A stretch of 64,000 nt of DNA from Pedobacter yonginensis (lineage in GTDB: Bacteria; Bacteroidota; Bacteroidia; Sphingobacteriales; Sphingobacteriaceae), in NCBI RefSeq assembly GCF_003173595.1, contig NZ_QGNZ01000002.1:620001-684000 (forward strand), written 5' to 3'. This document shows positions 44,604 through 55,000 of the stretch, in pieces (positions within the stretch are counted from its first letter, which is position 1; every line of letters starts with the position of its first letter). Under the pieces are notes generated by a model. The model was not told the DNA's origin. It saw only the letters and a list, made by a program, of their open reading frames with translations, and ran no database searches. The position numbers were made by a program, and so were the translations under genes.

Positions 44604-46391
44604 ATGGTTGCTCAAAAAAGTAAGAAAATTTGGATTTGGATTGGAAGCATATTGGGCGTTCTGATTTTGATTTTAGCCTTTGGCGCCATGTTCTTAAGTG
44701 CCAGATGGAAACCCCTGCTAACCGAAAAAATTAAAGAAGGTGTGTATAATGGATCTCACCATTTATATAAAATCGATTTCAAAAGCATCAACTTAAACTT
44801 AATAACCGGAAGTTTAGCCCTTCGCGATGTAACCCTTATCCCTGATACATCAGTTTTTGATTCTCTTAACAAAATAAAACTCGCTCCTGCACACACCTTC
44901 GAAATCAAATTAAAAAAATTACAAGTTAACGGGGTTGGCATATTAACGGCCTATTTTAAAAAGAAAGCAGAGGTAAAGGCCATCATTTTGGACAAGCCTT
45001 CCATAAACATGATTTTCAATAAGGTTGCAAAAAAGGTTGATACGGTTAAAGCTGAAAAAACTTTGTATCAGCAGATTTCAAATACCTTTAAATCGTTACA
45101 CGTTAAATCCATTCAAATTGTTGATGCCGATTTTGATTACATTAACAAAAGCCTCGCTAAAAAAACCAAAAAATCAATTAAACATCTGGATATTAATGTG
45201 AAAGACTTTCTTCTGGATTCCTTATCGCAAAACGATACCAGCCGCATTTACTACACCAAAGATGTTTCATTTCAGGTTGCTGGCTACAAGGCCCTAACCG
45301 AAGACAAAATGTACACCATGAAGCTGGATACACTTAGTGGTTCATTGGCATCTAAAAAAATAATCGCAAGAGGATTCAAACTCATCCCGATGTATGCTGA
45401 ATTGGCTTTCGCAAGAAAATACACGGCTCAAAAAGACAGATATAACTTAGCTTTCGATAAAATAGAGTTTAATGGTGTTGATTTTCTGGCATTAAACACC
45501 GATGAGAAACTGCATGCTAAATCTTTGGTTATCGGGCCAGCAAGTGTTGAAGTTTTTATGAGCAGGGAATCGCTACCCCCTGCCGGCTTAGACAAAGCTC
45601 GAAATTTCCCTCATGTGGCGTTAAAAAGGCTAAACTTTCCAATTCGTATTGATACGGTTAGGATTAAAAATTTAGATTTAAAATACTCAGAGTACAATCC
45701 AGCGAGTAAAAAAATTGGGTCTGTTAATTTTAAATCGTTGGGTGGAAGCATTATAAACGTAACCAACGATAGCGCTAGATTAGTCAACAACAGCCATGCG
45801 GTAGCGAATTTGAATACGCTGTTGATGGGTTCTGGCAAATTAAGCTTAATCATCGACTTTAACTTAACAGATCAAAATGGCGCTTTTAGCTACAGTGGAA
45901 GCATGGGCAATTTTGATTTAAGAAAGCTTAATTCTTTATCTGCTCCACTGGGCCTAATTGAAATAGAAAGCGGAAACATTCAAAAAATAAATTTCAAAGC
46001 CACCGGAAATACAAAAACTGCTGCTGGTTCTATGAATATGTTGTACAGCAATTTGAAGGTTAAACTCCTTTCAGACAACATTGATGGACAAGGTACAAAA
46101 GAAAAAGGCTTGTTGTCTTTCTTAGCCAACAGCATTTTAGTGAAGGATGAAAATCCATCAAAAGGTGAAGCACCGAGAAGCGCAACCATGACCAATACCC
46201 GAATTGCCTCGGCCTCTTTCTTCAATTTAATGTGGAAAACAGTTTTTGTTGGTATTAAAGATATTGTTGGCGTTGGAATAGTTCCAACAAAAGACCCTAT
46301 TAAACAACAAAAAAAGGTAGCGAAGAAAATCCGTGAGCAAAAAAGAATAGACCGGAAAGCGGCTAGAAAGGCTAGACGAGCGCAAGACTAA
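44604..46391 (+). CDS. AsmA-like/DUF748-type envelope protein, paralog 1
   Basis: A 595-residue protein with one N-terminal membrane anchor (about 10-32) and a long periplasmic part built of repeated beta strands (pattern FKSINLNLITGSLALRDVTL). Near the end it carries GLLSFLANSILVKDENPSKG, a motif shared with its neighbour, then a membrane-near segment and a strongly basic tail (about 570-595). This is the layout of AsmA-like proteins, which act in lipid transport or outer-membrane biogenesis. The exact family is not certain. The next gene is a paralog, 79 bp downstream. Confidence 0.75.
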   Translation: MVAQKSKKIWIWIGSILGVLILILAFGAMFLSARWKPLLTEKIKEGVYNGSHHLYKIDFKSINLNLITGSLALRDVTLIPDTSVFDSLNKIKLAPAHTFEIKLKKLQVNGVGILTAYFKKKAEVKAIILDKPSINMIFNKVAKKVDTVKAEKTLYQQISNTFKSLHVKSIQIVDADFDYINKSLAKKTKKSIKHLDINVKDFLLDSLSQNDTSRIYYTKDVSFQVAGYKALTEDKMYTMKLDTLSGSLASKKIIARGFKLIPMYAELAFARKYTAQKDRYNLAFDKIEFNGVDFLALNTDEKLHAKSLVIGPASVEVFMSRESLPPAGLDKARNFPHVALKRLNFPIRIDTVRIKNLDLKYSEYNPASKKIGSVNFKSLGGSIINVTNDSARLVNNSHAVANLNTLLMGSGKLSLIIDFNLTDQNGAFSYSGSMGNFDLRKLNSLSAPLGLIEIESGNIQKINFKATGNTKTAAGSMNMLYSNLKVKLLSDNIDGQGTKEKGLLSFLANSILVKDENPSKGEAPRSATMTNTRIASASFFNLMWKTVFVGIKDIVGVGIVPTKDPIKQQKKVAKKIREQKRIDRKAARKARRAQD

Positions 46392-46470
46392 TTGGAATGA
46401 AATTTCCATTCATTTTTTTTGAAATAATTTTATAAATGTATATTGCTGGTTGAAAATAGCCTTATCGTTG

Positions 46471-48288
46471 ATGCCAGAAACAAAAAAACATCGTTACAAA
46501 TTATTAAAGTGGGTCCTTGGCATAGTTTTATTTGTTTTTATTCTGTTGGCCAGCACGGCCTGGTTCTTGAATGTAAAATCAAGACCAATACTTACAGATA
46601 GGATTAAAAGCTTACTTTACAAAAGTACCGATAGCTTATACACCATCAGTTTTACAAAGGTTACCACCAATATTTTAACGGGAAATGCTACCCTACAAAA
46701 CGTGGTCATTGCGCCAGACACCAATCGTTACAAAGAATTAATTCTTTTAAAAAGGGCACCCAACAACCTGTATTCTGTTTCTTTAAAAAAATTAGTGGTT
46801 AAGCATTTTCATCCATTGATTTTGTACAGAGCCCATAAGCTAGAAATTGAAGAGGTTTTATTCGACAAACCAGAGGTGTTGATGGTGAACAAGCAATTTA
46901 CATTTAATGAAAATCGCCCACCAAGACCAATCAAATCTCCTTACGATATCATTTCAAAAAACCTGGCTTCCTTTAATATTCAATCTATTTTATTCAGGGA
47001 TGCAAGCTTCAAATACATCAACAAAAATGTGGCAAAGCCCGAAGTTTTTTCCATTGATGATTTGAATATCGGCTTAACCGATTTACTTGTGGATTCCACT
47101 TCTGCCGACGACCCAACCCGTTTTTACCTACTCAAAGATGTTGTCATCAACCTAAAAGATTATTCTTACCCAACCCCAGATAAACTTTACCACATCAATT
47201 TAAATCAATTGGATTTTAGAGCATCTACAGGGAAACTGCGGGTAAAGAAATTTGCGCTTCAGCCTCTATATGATGAAATGAAATTTGGCCGTGTTGCGGG
47301 TTATGCAAAAGACCGTTTTGATATACAAATGAGCGACATTTCGCTAAGTGGAATCGATCTCCCGCTTTACATTAGCAAGCAGGAAGTTTGGGCAAAAGAC
47401 ATGGCCATAGCCAACGGCTACGTTTCCGTTTTTAACAATAACGAACTTCCTCAAAGAGAAAAAGAAAACAAAATTGGCCGATTTCCACATCAGCTTTTAC
47501 AAGCATTGGGAATTCGTGTTTTAATACAAAAAATCAACCTTAAGGATATTGACATTGTTTATTCGCTTTTTGACAAACAAAGCCAGCAAAGAGGTCGTTT
47601 GTCTTTTGAAAACACCTCTGGCACCATCAGCAACGCGACCAATGTTGAGAAAATTAAGGCGATAAATCCATTGATGAACGCCAACTTAACTACCTACCTT
47701 ATGGGTCAGGGTAAACTTGATTTGAATTTTGATTTCGATTTAACGGCAAAAAATGGTGCATTTTCATACAAGGGTGTGCTTCAAAACTTTAATGCCAGAG
47801 TGCTCAATCAAATCACCAAGCCATTAGGCATGGTTAGAATTAACAGAGGAAATGTTGATAAACTTTCATTCGATTTTAAGGCAAATGATTTAGGTGCCAA
47901 GGGGAAATTAAACTTTGCTTATTTCGATTTATCGGTTGCATTAATGAAGAACGACCCAGAAAAAGACCATTTGGTGAAACGGGGTTTGCTTTCTTTTTTG
48001 GCTAACGCATTGCTCATAAAATCTGAGAATCCAGGCCCTGATGGCAAATTAGTAACCGCTAATGTAAATTATGAGCGACCTGCCAATACATCATTTTTCA
48101 GTTTAATCTGGAAGAGCCTTTTTGTGGGCATAAAACACAGCATTGGGATAACAGAAGAGAAGCAAAGCGAGATGCGCAATCATATTGCAAAATTTAAAGC
48201 CATGCAGGAAAGTCATCGATTGCGCAAACTTAAAAGATTGGAACGTAGGCACCAAAGGGAAGTGAAGGAAAAAAACGAAAGGCGCTAA
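46471..48288 (+). CDS. AsmA-like/DUF748-type envelope protein, paralog 2
   Basis: A 605-residue paralog of the gene before it, with the same N-terminal anchor (about 14-36), matching repeat layout (FTKVTTNILTGNATLQNVVI), the shared GLLSFLANALLIKSENPGPD near residue 515 and a basic tail (RLRKLKRLERRHQREVKEK). ATG at 46471 chosen; a TTG at 46450 would add seven residues. The pair probably arose by tandem duplication and has diverged widely, so the two may handle different substrates. Confidence 0.75.
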   Translation: MPETKKHRYKLLKWVLGIVLFVFILLASTAWFLNVKSRPILTDRIKSLLYKSTDSLYTISFTKVTTNILTGNATLQNVVIAPDTNRYKELILLKRAPNNLYSVSLKKLVVKHFHPLILYRAHKLEIEEVLFDKPEVLMVNKQFTFNENRPPRPIKSPYDIISKNLASFNIQSILFRDASFKYINKNVAKPEVFSIDDLNIGLTDLLVDSTSADDPTRFYLLKDVVINLKDYSYPTPDKLYHINLNQLDFRASTGKLRVKKFALQPLYDEMKFGRVAGYAKDRFDIQMSDISLSGIDLPLYISKQEVWAKDMAIANGYVSVFNNNELPQREKENKIGRFPHQLLQALGIRVLIQKINLKDIDIVYSLFDKQSQQRGRLSFENTSGTISNATNVEKIKAINPLMNANLTTYLMGQGKLDLNFDFDLTAKNGAFSYKGVLQNFNARVLNQITKPLGMVRINRGNVDKLSFDFKANDLGAKGKLNFAYFDLSVALMKNDPEKDHLVKRGLLSFLANALLIKSENPGPDGKLVTANVNYERPANTSFFSLIWKSLFVGIKHSIGITEEKQSEMRNHIAKFKAMQESHRLRKLKRLERRHQREVKEKNERR

Positions 48289-48339
48289 CATTGGCAACCT
48301 TTTGATATATTTATATTTTAAAACCAAAACATAAAAATT

Positions 48340-48894
48340 ATGATTATCGCACTCATTATCGCCGTATTACTGATCATCGGAGTTTTGTACTACAATTCAA
48401 TAATTGGGAAGAAGAATCAGGTAACCAATGCATTTTCAGCCATTGATGTAATGCTTAAAAAACGCTTTGATTTAATTCCCAACCTTGTTGAAGTAGTAAA
48501 ACAATATACCAATTACGAATCTGGTACACTATCCAAAATTGTAGAGCTTCGTACGAAATTAGGCGCTGGAAACATTAGTGACGCTGAAAAAGCATCATTG
48601 GATAGCCAACTTAGCACAAGTGTTAAGGGGCTTATGGTTAATGTAGAAAATTACCCGGATTTAAAGGCTAATACAAATTTCATTAACCTACAAACCACTT
48701 GGACAGAAAGCGAAGAACAAATTGCCGCAGCAAGAAGAACCTATAATGCTGCAGTTACCGATTACAACAACGCCATTATGATGTTTCCCGGAAGCGTTTT
48801 TGCCGGAATGTTGGGCTACCAGCAAATTTCAGTTTTGGCAACCGCCGAAGAGGAGCGTAAAAATATAAGTGCGAAAGACCTTTTTAACAGTTAA
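48340..48894 (+). CDS. lemA: LemA family protein
   Basis: A 184-residue protein: one N-terminal membrane helix (about 1-18), then a four-helix coiled domain with NQVTNAFSAIDVMLKKRFDL and PNLVEVVKQYTNYE, the LemA hallmark, and a C-terminal FPGSVFAGMLGYQ segment. LemA proteins have unknown function; many are co-encoded with a DUF3137 or DUF2207 protein, as here (the next start codon overlaps its stop codon by 1 bp). Confidence 0.93.
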   Translation: MIIALIIAVLLIIGVLYYNSIIGKKNQVTNAFSAIDVMLKKRFDLIPNLVEVVKQYTNYESGTLSKIVELRTKLGAGNISDAEKASLDSQLSTSVKGLMVNVENYPDLKANTNFINLQTTWTESEEQIAAARRTYNAAVTDYNNAIMMFPGSVFAGMLGYQQISVLATAEEERKNISAKDLFNS

Positions 48895-49850
48895 TGAACC
48901 CAACGATTGATGGAAATGCTGCCTTGCAAAATGTACTGGCATCATTAGAAATTAAAAGAAAGAAAATCGCCTCCACTCAAAAAAAAGGCTACACTTTTCT
49001 GGGGATTGGTATTGCGTTGGGGGTTTTAGGCACATTGATTGGATTTATTGTGCCGTCGATAATTGTGGGCTTAGTGCCGGCAATATTCGGTGGGGTAACA
49101 CTATACCAAATCAACGATGAATATCGAGCTTATAAAGATGCTTTCAAACAGGATGTAATTGGCACGGCTTTAAGAAATTTAGATGCGAGCTTGAGTATAA
49201 ACCCTCATGCAGGGATTTACGATGCTGAATTCGTAAGTTCACAGTTGTTTCAAACCGATCCTGATCGCTATGCCACAGAGGACTTAGTAGTAGGTAAGGC
49301 AGGTAAAACTGGGTTTTATTTTGCGGAAGTGCACGCGGAATATAAAACAGAAGTATCAACCAAAAATGGAACCCGAACCGAATGGCATGATATCTTTAAG
49401 GGAATTATTTTTGTTGCCGATTTTAACAAAAACTTTAATGGAATAACCATCGTAAGACCAAAAAACTTTGGAAGTTCTATAGGTGCTTGGTTTTCTAAAA
49501 ACTTATTTTCTATTGGTGACAATGATGTTGTACAGCTTGAGAACACAGCCTTTTGCAATGAATTTATAACCTATTCAAACGACCAGGTAGAAGCGCGGTA
49601 CATCCTCACACCGGCCCTAATGGAGCGGATTTTGGAGCTCAATGGCCAATCGCAGGAAACCATAACCCTGTCGTTTACAGATTCTAAGATGTACATTGCT
49701 TTCCCTTTACATCGAGACTATTTTGAAGCGCCTGTTTTTAAAACGCTTTTAAATCCAAACTTATTAAATGATGATATTTCTACAATCAATTTTCTGTATG
49801 GAATTATTCAAGAGCTTGATTTGAATACCAGAATTTGGGGCAAAAATTAA
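48894..49850 (+). CDS. DUF3137 membrane protein
   Basis: A 318-residue protein with two membrane segments (about 27-47 and 51-70) and a large cytoplasmic domain typical of DUF3137: ISINPHAGIYDAEFVSSQLF style segment, then EVHAEYKTE, GIIFVADFNKNFNG, and ILTPALMERILELN. Co-translated with lemA, with which the family is normally paired. Its last 4 bp overlap the end of the convergent receiver gene. Function unknown. Confidence 0.88.
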   Translation: MNPTIDGNAALQNVLASLEIKRKKIASTQKKGYTFLGIGIALGVLGTLIGFIVPSIIVGLVPAIFGGVTLYQINDEYRAYKDAFKQDVIGTALRNLDASLSINPHAGIYDAEFVSSQLFQTDPDRYATEDLVVGKAGKTGFYFAEVHAEYKTEVSTKNGTRTEWHDIFKGIIFVADFNKNFNGITIVRPKNFGSSIGAWFSKNLFSIGDNDVVQLENTAFCNEFITYSNDQVEARYILTPALMERILELNGQSQETITLSFTDSKMYIAFPLHRDYFEAPVFKTLLNPNLLNDDISTINFLYGIIQELDLNTRIWGKN

Positions 49851-50212
49851 TTGAGGTATTTTCTTACAATTTCTTCTAAAGCAGCAATATCAAAAGGTTT
49901 TGAAAGGTAACTATCTGCTCCGGCTTCATTGGCTAAAGAAGAAATATCATTATTTGCTGAAAAATAAATAACGGGTATGTGTTTTAAATCTGGATGGTTT
50001 TTAAGCGCCCTCGTGGCCTGAATGCCGCCCAAATCGGGTAACCAGTTATCCATAAAAATTAAATCTGGCATGTACTCGGCAACTTGCGCTTCAATGTTGT
50101 TTGCGCTTTCTGATGTTTTAATTTCGTATCCTGCATCCTCTAAAATAAAGGTGCATAAATCAAGGATGTCCTTATTATCATCAAAAACAAATACTTTCTT
50201 TGTAACCATCAT
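49847..50212 (-). CDS. Stand-alone response regulator receiver
   Basis: A 121-residue CheY-like receiver without output domain. The phospho-acceptor is the Asp in PDLIFMDNWLPDLGG, with acidic pair DDNKD near the start, Ser in IYFSAN and Lys in YLSKPFD. It is the last gene of the six-gene signalling operon beginning at 56785 and is a likely phosphate acceptor for one of the two kinases. Confidence 0.92.
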   Translation of the reverse strand: MMVTKKVFVFDDNKDILDLCTFILEDAGYEIKTSESANNIEAQVAEYMPDLIFMDNWLPDLGGIQATRALKNHPDLKHIPVIYFSANNDISSLANEAGADSYLSKPFDIAALEEIVRKYLN

Positions 50213-50235
50213 AATCTATCTCCAGAAAGGCAATC

Positions 50236-50823
50236 TTATTGTTTAATTAAATTATTAATAAATTCTGCCATTTCGGTGGCGTGTAAAACGTAATCTGTTT
50301 TTACCCTATTAACGGCTTGCTGTGGCATATACGGCATAATTGCAGTTGAAGGATTTTGTATAACCACTTTACCCCCAAAATTGTTTACAAATTTTAGGCC
50401 ATTTACGCCATCTGCGTTAGAGCCAGACAACAATATGCAAACCAACTGCTCTTTATATACCTCTGCCGCCGATTGAAATGTGACATCAATAGAAGGCCTT
50501 GAATAGTTAACTTTTTCCGAATAATCTAGAGAAAAAGTCTTATTGCCTTCAATTAATAAATGATAATCTGCAGGTGCAATGTACACATTACCAGCTTGTA
50601 ATGCAGCTTTTTCTTCTGCCTCACTTACGGTTAATCCTGTTCTGCTTTGGAGCAAGTCAATTAGTAAGCTTTCGTTATTGGCTTTTCGATGAATAACCAG
50701 AACTACAGGGAAATCTATGTTAGCACTTAATGCAGGAAAGATTTCCAACAGAACATCTAAACTGCCAGCGGAGCCACCAATAACCAAGGCGATATCGGCT
50801 TTAGGCGTTAAAGTTTCCGCCAT
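50236..50823 (-). CDS. cheB: CheB-type methylesterase domain protein (no receiver)
   Basis: A 195-residue protein consisting only of the CheB catalytic domain. The triad is visible: Ser in VIGGSAGSLDVL, His in VLVIHRKAN, Asp in LLSGSNADGVNGL. Classical CheB has an N-terminal receiver that gates activity; here control may come from the separate receivers in the operon. CheB removes methyl groups from chemoreceptors, yet no receptor gene is present in the window. It overlaps the CheR gene by 16 bp. Confidence 0.92.
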   Translation of the reverse strand: MAETLTPKADIALVIGGSAGSLDVLLEIFPALSANIDFPVVLVIHRKANNESLLIDLLQSRTGLTVSEAEEKAALQAGNVYIAPADYHLLIEGNKTFSLDYSEKVNYSRPSIDVTFQSAAEVYKEQLVCILLSGSNADGVNGLKFVNNFGGKVVIQNPSTAIMPYMPQQAVNRVKTDYVLHATEMAEFINNLIKQ

Positions 50824-51626
50824 ATTTTTTCGGTTTTAACTCGTTTGTATTCCTTAGCTTTTGGCCAAAACTCTAAACTTTCTTTACTGCCCAAGGCAAT
50901 GTAGCCGAGTTTTTCGATGCTGTTATCAAATAGGTTGAAGACTTTATGTTGCAAATCCTTATCAAAATAGATCAGCACGTTTCTGCACAAAATTAACTGG
51001 AATTCGTTAAATGAATGGTCAGACACCAAATTGTGTGTAGAAAATATCATTTTCGAATTTAAAGATTCGTCGAATTTTGCAAGGGTATAATTGGCGGTGT
51101 AATAACTTGAAAAATCTTTAATGCCTCCAGAATTTACATAATTTTCTGAATACTGTTTTAAGTAGTTAAGCGGAAACATGCCTTTTTTTGCCTTTTCCAG
51201 TACGGAAGGGTTAATATCTGTTGCGTAGATTAATGATTTTGTTAATAGATTAAGCTCTTTCAAAACGATGGCTAAAGAGTAAGCTTCCTCTCCGGTAGAG
51301 CAACCTGCTACCCAAATTCTGATGAAAGGGTAAGTGCCCAAAACTGGTAAAACATCATTTCTAAGTGCTTTGTAAAAGCTTGGATCGCGAAACATCTCGG
51401 TAACGTTTACCGTAATTTCTTCCAGAAAACGCTTGAAATATTGCTTATCGCTTTTTATCGTGTACCTAAACTCAGCAAAACTTACAAAATTATCTATGGC
51501 GTACAAGCGTGTAATTCTCCGTTTAATAGATGCGTGCGAATATTCCAGAAAGTCGTATCCGTGAGCTTCTAAAACATCGTTTAACAGAATCTCTACTTGT
51601 TCGTTATCAATCGCATCACTTATCAC
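50808..51626 (-). CDS. cheR: CheR-type protein-glutamate methyltransferase
   Basis: A 272-residue SAM-dependent methyltransferase: an N-terminal helical domain (about 1-75, with HASIKRRITRLYAI) and the Rossmann domain with RIWVAGCSTGEEAYSLAIVL (SAM-binding), IYATDINPSVLEKAKKG and LILCRNVLIYFDKDLQHK. It would methylate glutamates on a receptor or kinase linker. Start codon lies 2 bp after the stop of the receiver gene upstream; coupled to the CheB gene by overlap. Confidence 0.94.
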   Translation of the reverse strand: MISDAIDNEQVEILLNDVLEAHGYDFLEYSHASIKRRITRLYAIDNFVSFAEFRYTIKSDKQYFKRFLEEITVNVTEMFRDPSFYKALRNDVLPVLGTYPFIRIWVAGCSTGEEAYSLAIVLKELNLLTKSLIYATDINPSVLEKAKKGMFPLNYLKQYSENYVNSGGIKDFSSYYTANYTLAKFDESLNSKMIFSTHNLVSDHSFNEFQLILCRNVLIYFDKDLQHKVFNLFDNSIEKLGYIALGSKESLEFWPKAKEYKRVKTEKIWRKL

Positions 51627-51628
51627 TT

Positions 51629-52000
51629 CTAATTAGTAAAATTTTCTATTTGTATTAACAATTCATCCACATTTATCGGTTTTGATACATATCCGGATGC
51701 GCCCGCTGATAGGCAGCGCTCCTTATCACCCACCATGGCTTGTGCGGTTACCGCCAAAACCGGAATATTTTGCATTCTAGCAGATTTCTTCATTACTGAA
51801 ATAGCTTGATAGCCATCTAAATCTGGCATCATCATATCCATTAAAACGATAGCAACATGATCGTTTTCTTCCATAATGGAGAAACCCTCCTGTGCGCTCG
51901 ATGCAGAAACGCAATCAAAACCTTTGGCCTTTAAAACAGCTTTTAAGGCAAAAATGTTTCGGTTGTCATCATCAATTATGAGGATTAATTTTTTAGGCAT
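51629..52000 (-). CDS. Stand-alone response regulator receiver
   Basis: A 123-residue receiver starting at MPKKLILIIDDDN; a longer frame from 52048 would run into the kinase gene and is less likely. Phospho-acceptor Asp in AIVLMDMMMPDLDG, Thr in VLAVTAQAM, Lys in YVSKPIN. It closely resembles the third receiver of the adjacent hybrid kinase, as if it were derived from it by duplication. Confidence 0.9.
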   Translation of the reverse strand: MPKKLILIIDDDNRNIFALKAVLKAKGFDCVSASSAQEGFSIMEENDHVAIVLMDMMMPDLDGYQAISVMKKSARMQNIPVLAVTAQAMVGDKERCLSAGASGYVSKPINVDELLIQIENFTN

Positions 52001-52017
52001 ATTTTTTAAAAAAGAGG

Positions 52018-55000
52018 TTAAGAATTGTGATGATTTTCGTAAAGCCAAACCCGTAAAAGCGAAATAAGTTGATCCATATCCACAGGCTTGCTAATATAAT
52101 CTGATGCGCCCGCAGCAATACATTTCTCTCTATCGCCCATCATGGCTTTTGCGGTTACGGCCAAAATTGGCAAATTTCTATATTTAAAGTCCTGACGGAT
52201 TGCAGTTGTGGTTTCGTAGCCATCAAGCTCTGGCATCATCATATCCATCAAAACCACATCCACATTCGCATTTTCACCCAATAATTTTAAGGCTTCCTTG
52301 CCATCAGTTGCAGCTAAAACCTTCATTTGATGTTGCTCCAAAACTTTGGTTAAAGAGAAAATGTTTCGAACATCATCATCTGCCACCAATACCGTTTTGC
52401 CTTTTAAAACATCCTGTAACTCAGAAAAGTGCTTTGGCGTTTTATTTTTTTCTTTGCTTTTTTCCTCTACCAGATGAAGAAATAAACCCGCCTCGTCTAA
52501 TATTCGCTGATAAGAATGCGCTGTTTTTACAACGATAGAATCGGCATACTGCTTAATTCTGTTTTCTTCTCCTTTTGATAAACTCTTACCTGTGAAAATA
52601 ATAATTGGCAAGTTTTCTAAACCTGGCGTTTTCTTCACCACTTCCAGCGTTTCATAAGCATGCTTATCTGGAATGCCCATATCTAAAATTACGCAGTTGA
52701 TATCTGGTTTATTGAGTGCCGAAACGCCTTGACTTACCTGATTAACAACTTCGGTTTGGATGTTGAAATTGCTTAAAAAATAACTTAGAGCCTTGGCATG
52801 TTGCTCGTTTTCTTCAACAATCAGCACCTTTTTAGGGTGGCGACTTAACGCATGTTCTAGCTTGTGAAATATTTCTTGCATGTGCTCGAAAGCAAAAGGC
52901 TTATTGATAAAATCAACCGCTCCTTTTAGCAAACTTTCTTTCTTTACCTGCAACGACGACATGATATGCACAGGAATTGGACGCGTTTCAGGATTGGATT
53001 TTAATTCCTCCATTACCTGCCATCCATCTTTTATGGGTAGTTGAATATCAAGCAAAATAGCTACTGGTTTGTAGGCCTTTGCCATCTCAATGCCAACATC
53101 ACCACGAACAGCAACTAGGCCTTTGTAATTTCTTTTGCGGGTAAAATCGAGCAGGGTTTTGGCAAAAGGGGTATCATCTTCAACAATCAAAATTACTTTA
53201 TCGTTTTCTTGAATATTGTCGCGGTCATCCTCAATTTCTTGTGGGATATTGGAAACCGTTAAGTTGCTTACTTTTTTAACTGGTGTTTCGGGTACAGCAA
53301 CCTCCGCAGGTTTTTCCCAAGGAATGGTGCCTTCAAAACCTTTATTTGTATCAATTGGAAGGGTTAAGGTAAATATACTACCCTCTCCTTCTTTACTTTT
53401 TAAATCGATGTAACCGCCTAAAAGTTTAGCGAGTTCTCTACTGATGGATAAGCCTAAGCCTGTACCGCCAAATTTACGCCTAGTTGATCCATCTGCCTGC
53501 TGGAATGCCTCAAACACCATACCTTGTTTTTCGGGTGCGATACCTACACCGGTATCGGTTACTTTAAAAATGATGGCATTTAACTTTTCATTTTTAACAA
53601 TATTTAAAACAACAGAACCTTTGCTGGTAAATTTAATTGCGTTAGATAAAAGGTTCTTCAATATCTGCTCTAAGCGCATTTTATCGGTATTGAAAAATTC
53701 TGGCACATCGCTGGTTTTGTCGATAACCAATTGCAAGTTCTTATCTTTTGCCAAAGGATTAAACAAGGAGCGCATATTGTTGATGATTTCATCAACCTTG
53801 ATGTTGGCCTGATCGAGCTCCATTTTGCCTGCCTCAATTTTAGAGAGATCCAAGATTTCGTCGATTAAGCTTAACAAACCTTGGCCAGAGCTCTGAATTA
53901 CTTGCGCATATTCTTGATGTTCTTTTTCAATCTCCTCGTTTTCTGCCATCAATCTGGATAGTAATAAGATTGAATTTAAAGGTGTTCTCAGCTCGTGAGA
54001 CATGTTGGCCAGAAATTCTGATTTATATTTCGTGCTCAGTTCTAAGGCTTCGGCCTTTTGCTGAATTTCGGCATTGCGCTCTTCAATGAGCTCATTTTTT
54101 TCTTCTAAGAGACTGCTTCTTTCTTCAAGTTCTTGATTACTTTGAAGCAATTCTTCTTGTTGAACGCGCAGTTCTTCTTCTGAGGCTTGAAGCTTTTGAG
54201 ATTGGGCTTCTAGCTCAGCATTCATCCCTTCCAGTTCATTGTGCTGAACCTGCAATTCTTCTGATTGAGCCTGAGTTTCTTCCAACAGTTGTTGTAACTT
54301 TTGTCTGTTTTGAGCACCCAGTAACGCTGTTCCAACATCACTCAAAACCAGGTTTAAAAAATGCAATTGTAGGTCGGAAAAGCGGTTAATAGTACCCAAC
54401 TCCAAGCCACCGATTGACATTCCGTTCCTTATAATTGGCAACACCAGCAACTGAGCGGGTGTAATGTTTCCTGTAGCGTAACTTACCGTGATCTCGCCTT
54501 GCGGAACATCCTCTAATAGAATTGATTTGCCTGACTTTACGGCCTGACCAATTAAGCCTTGCCCCAGCTCAATAACATTAGCAAGCTTTTGTTTATGCAA
54601 TGCATATTGTCCCTTTAAATGAAGATAGCCGTCATCTTTAAACAAATAAATCGCACCAACTTGGCTTTTTGTATAAGCAACCAAAAATTCGATAATATCA
54701 TCAGCCAAATGGAAAACATCTTTTTCGCCAACCATCTTTACATTCAAATTGGCAACACCTGTTTGCAACCATTCATTTTCTGCAAGTGTATCGAATGATT
54801 TTTTGAGCGAAAACGACATCGTATTTAGCGACTCGGATAGCTCGCCAATATCATCTTTAGATTGTTCATCTAATTTAACGCCGTAATTACCATTAGAAAT
54901 TTGATAAGCGATTTCTTTAATGGCAGCAATGCGTTTTTCCATCTCCAGCTTCTTATCTTCAATTTCTTTTTGAAGTTTAACACGCTCATCAAAATCGACA

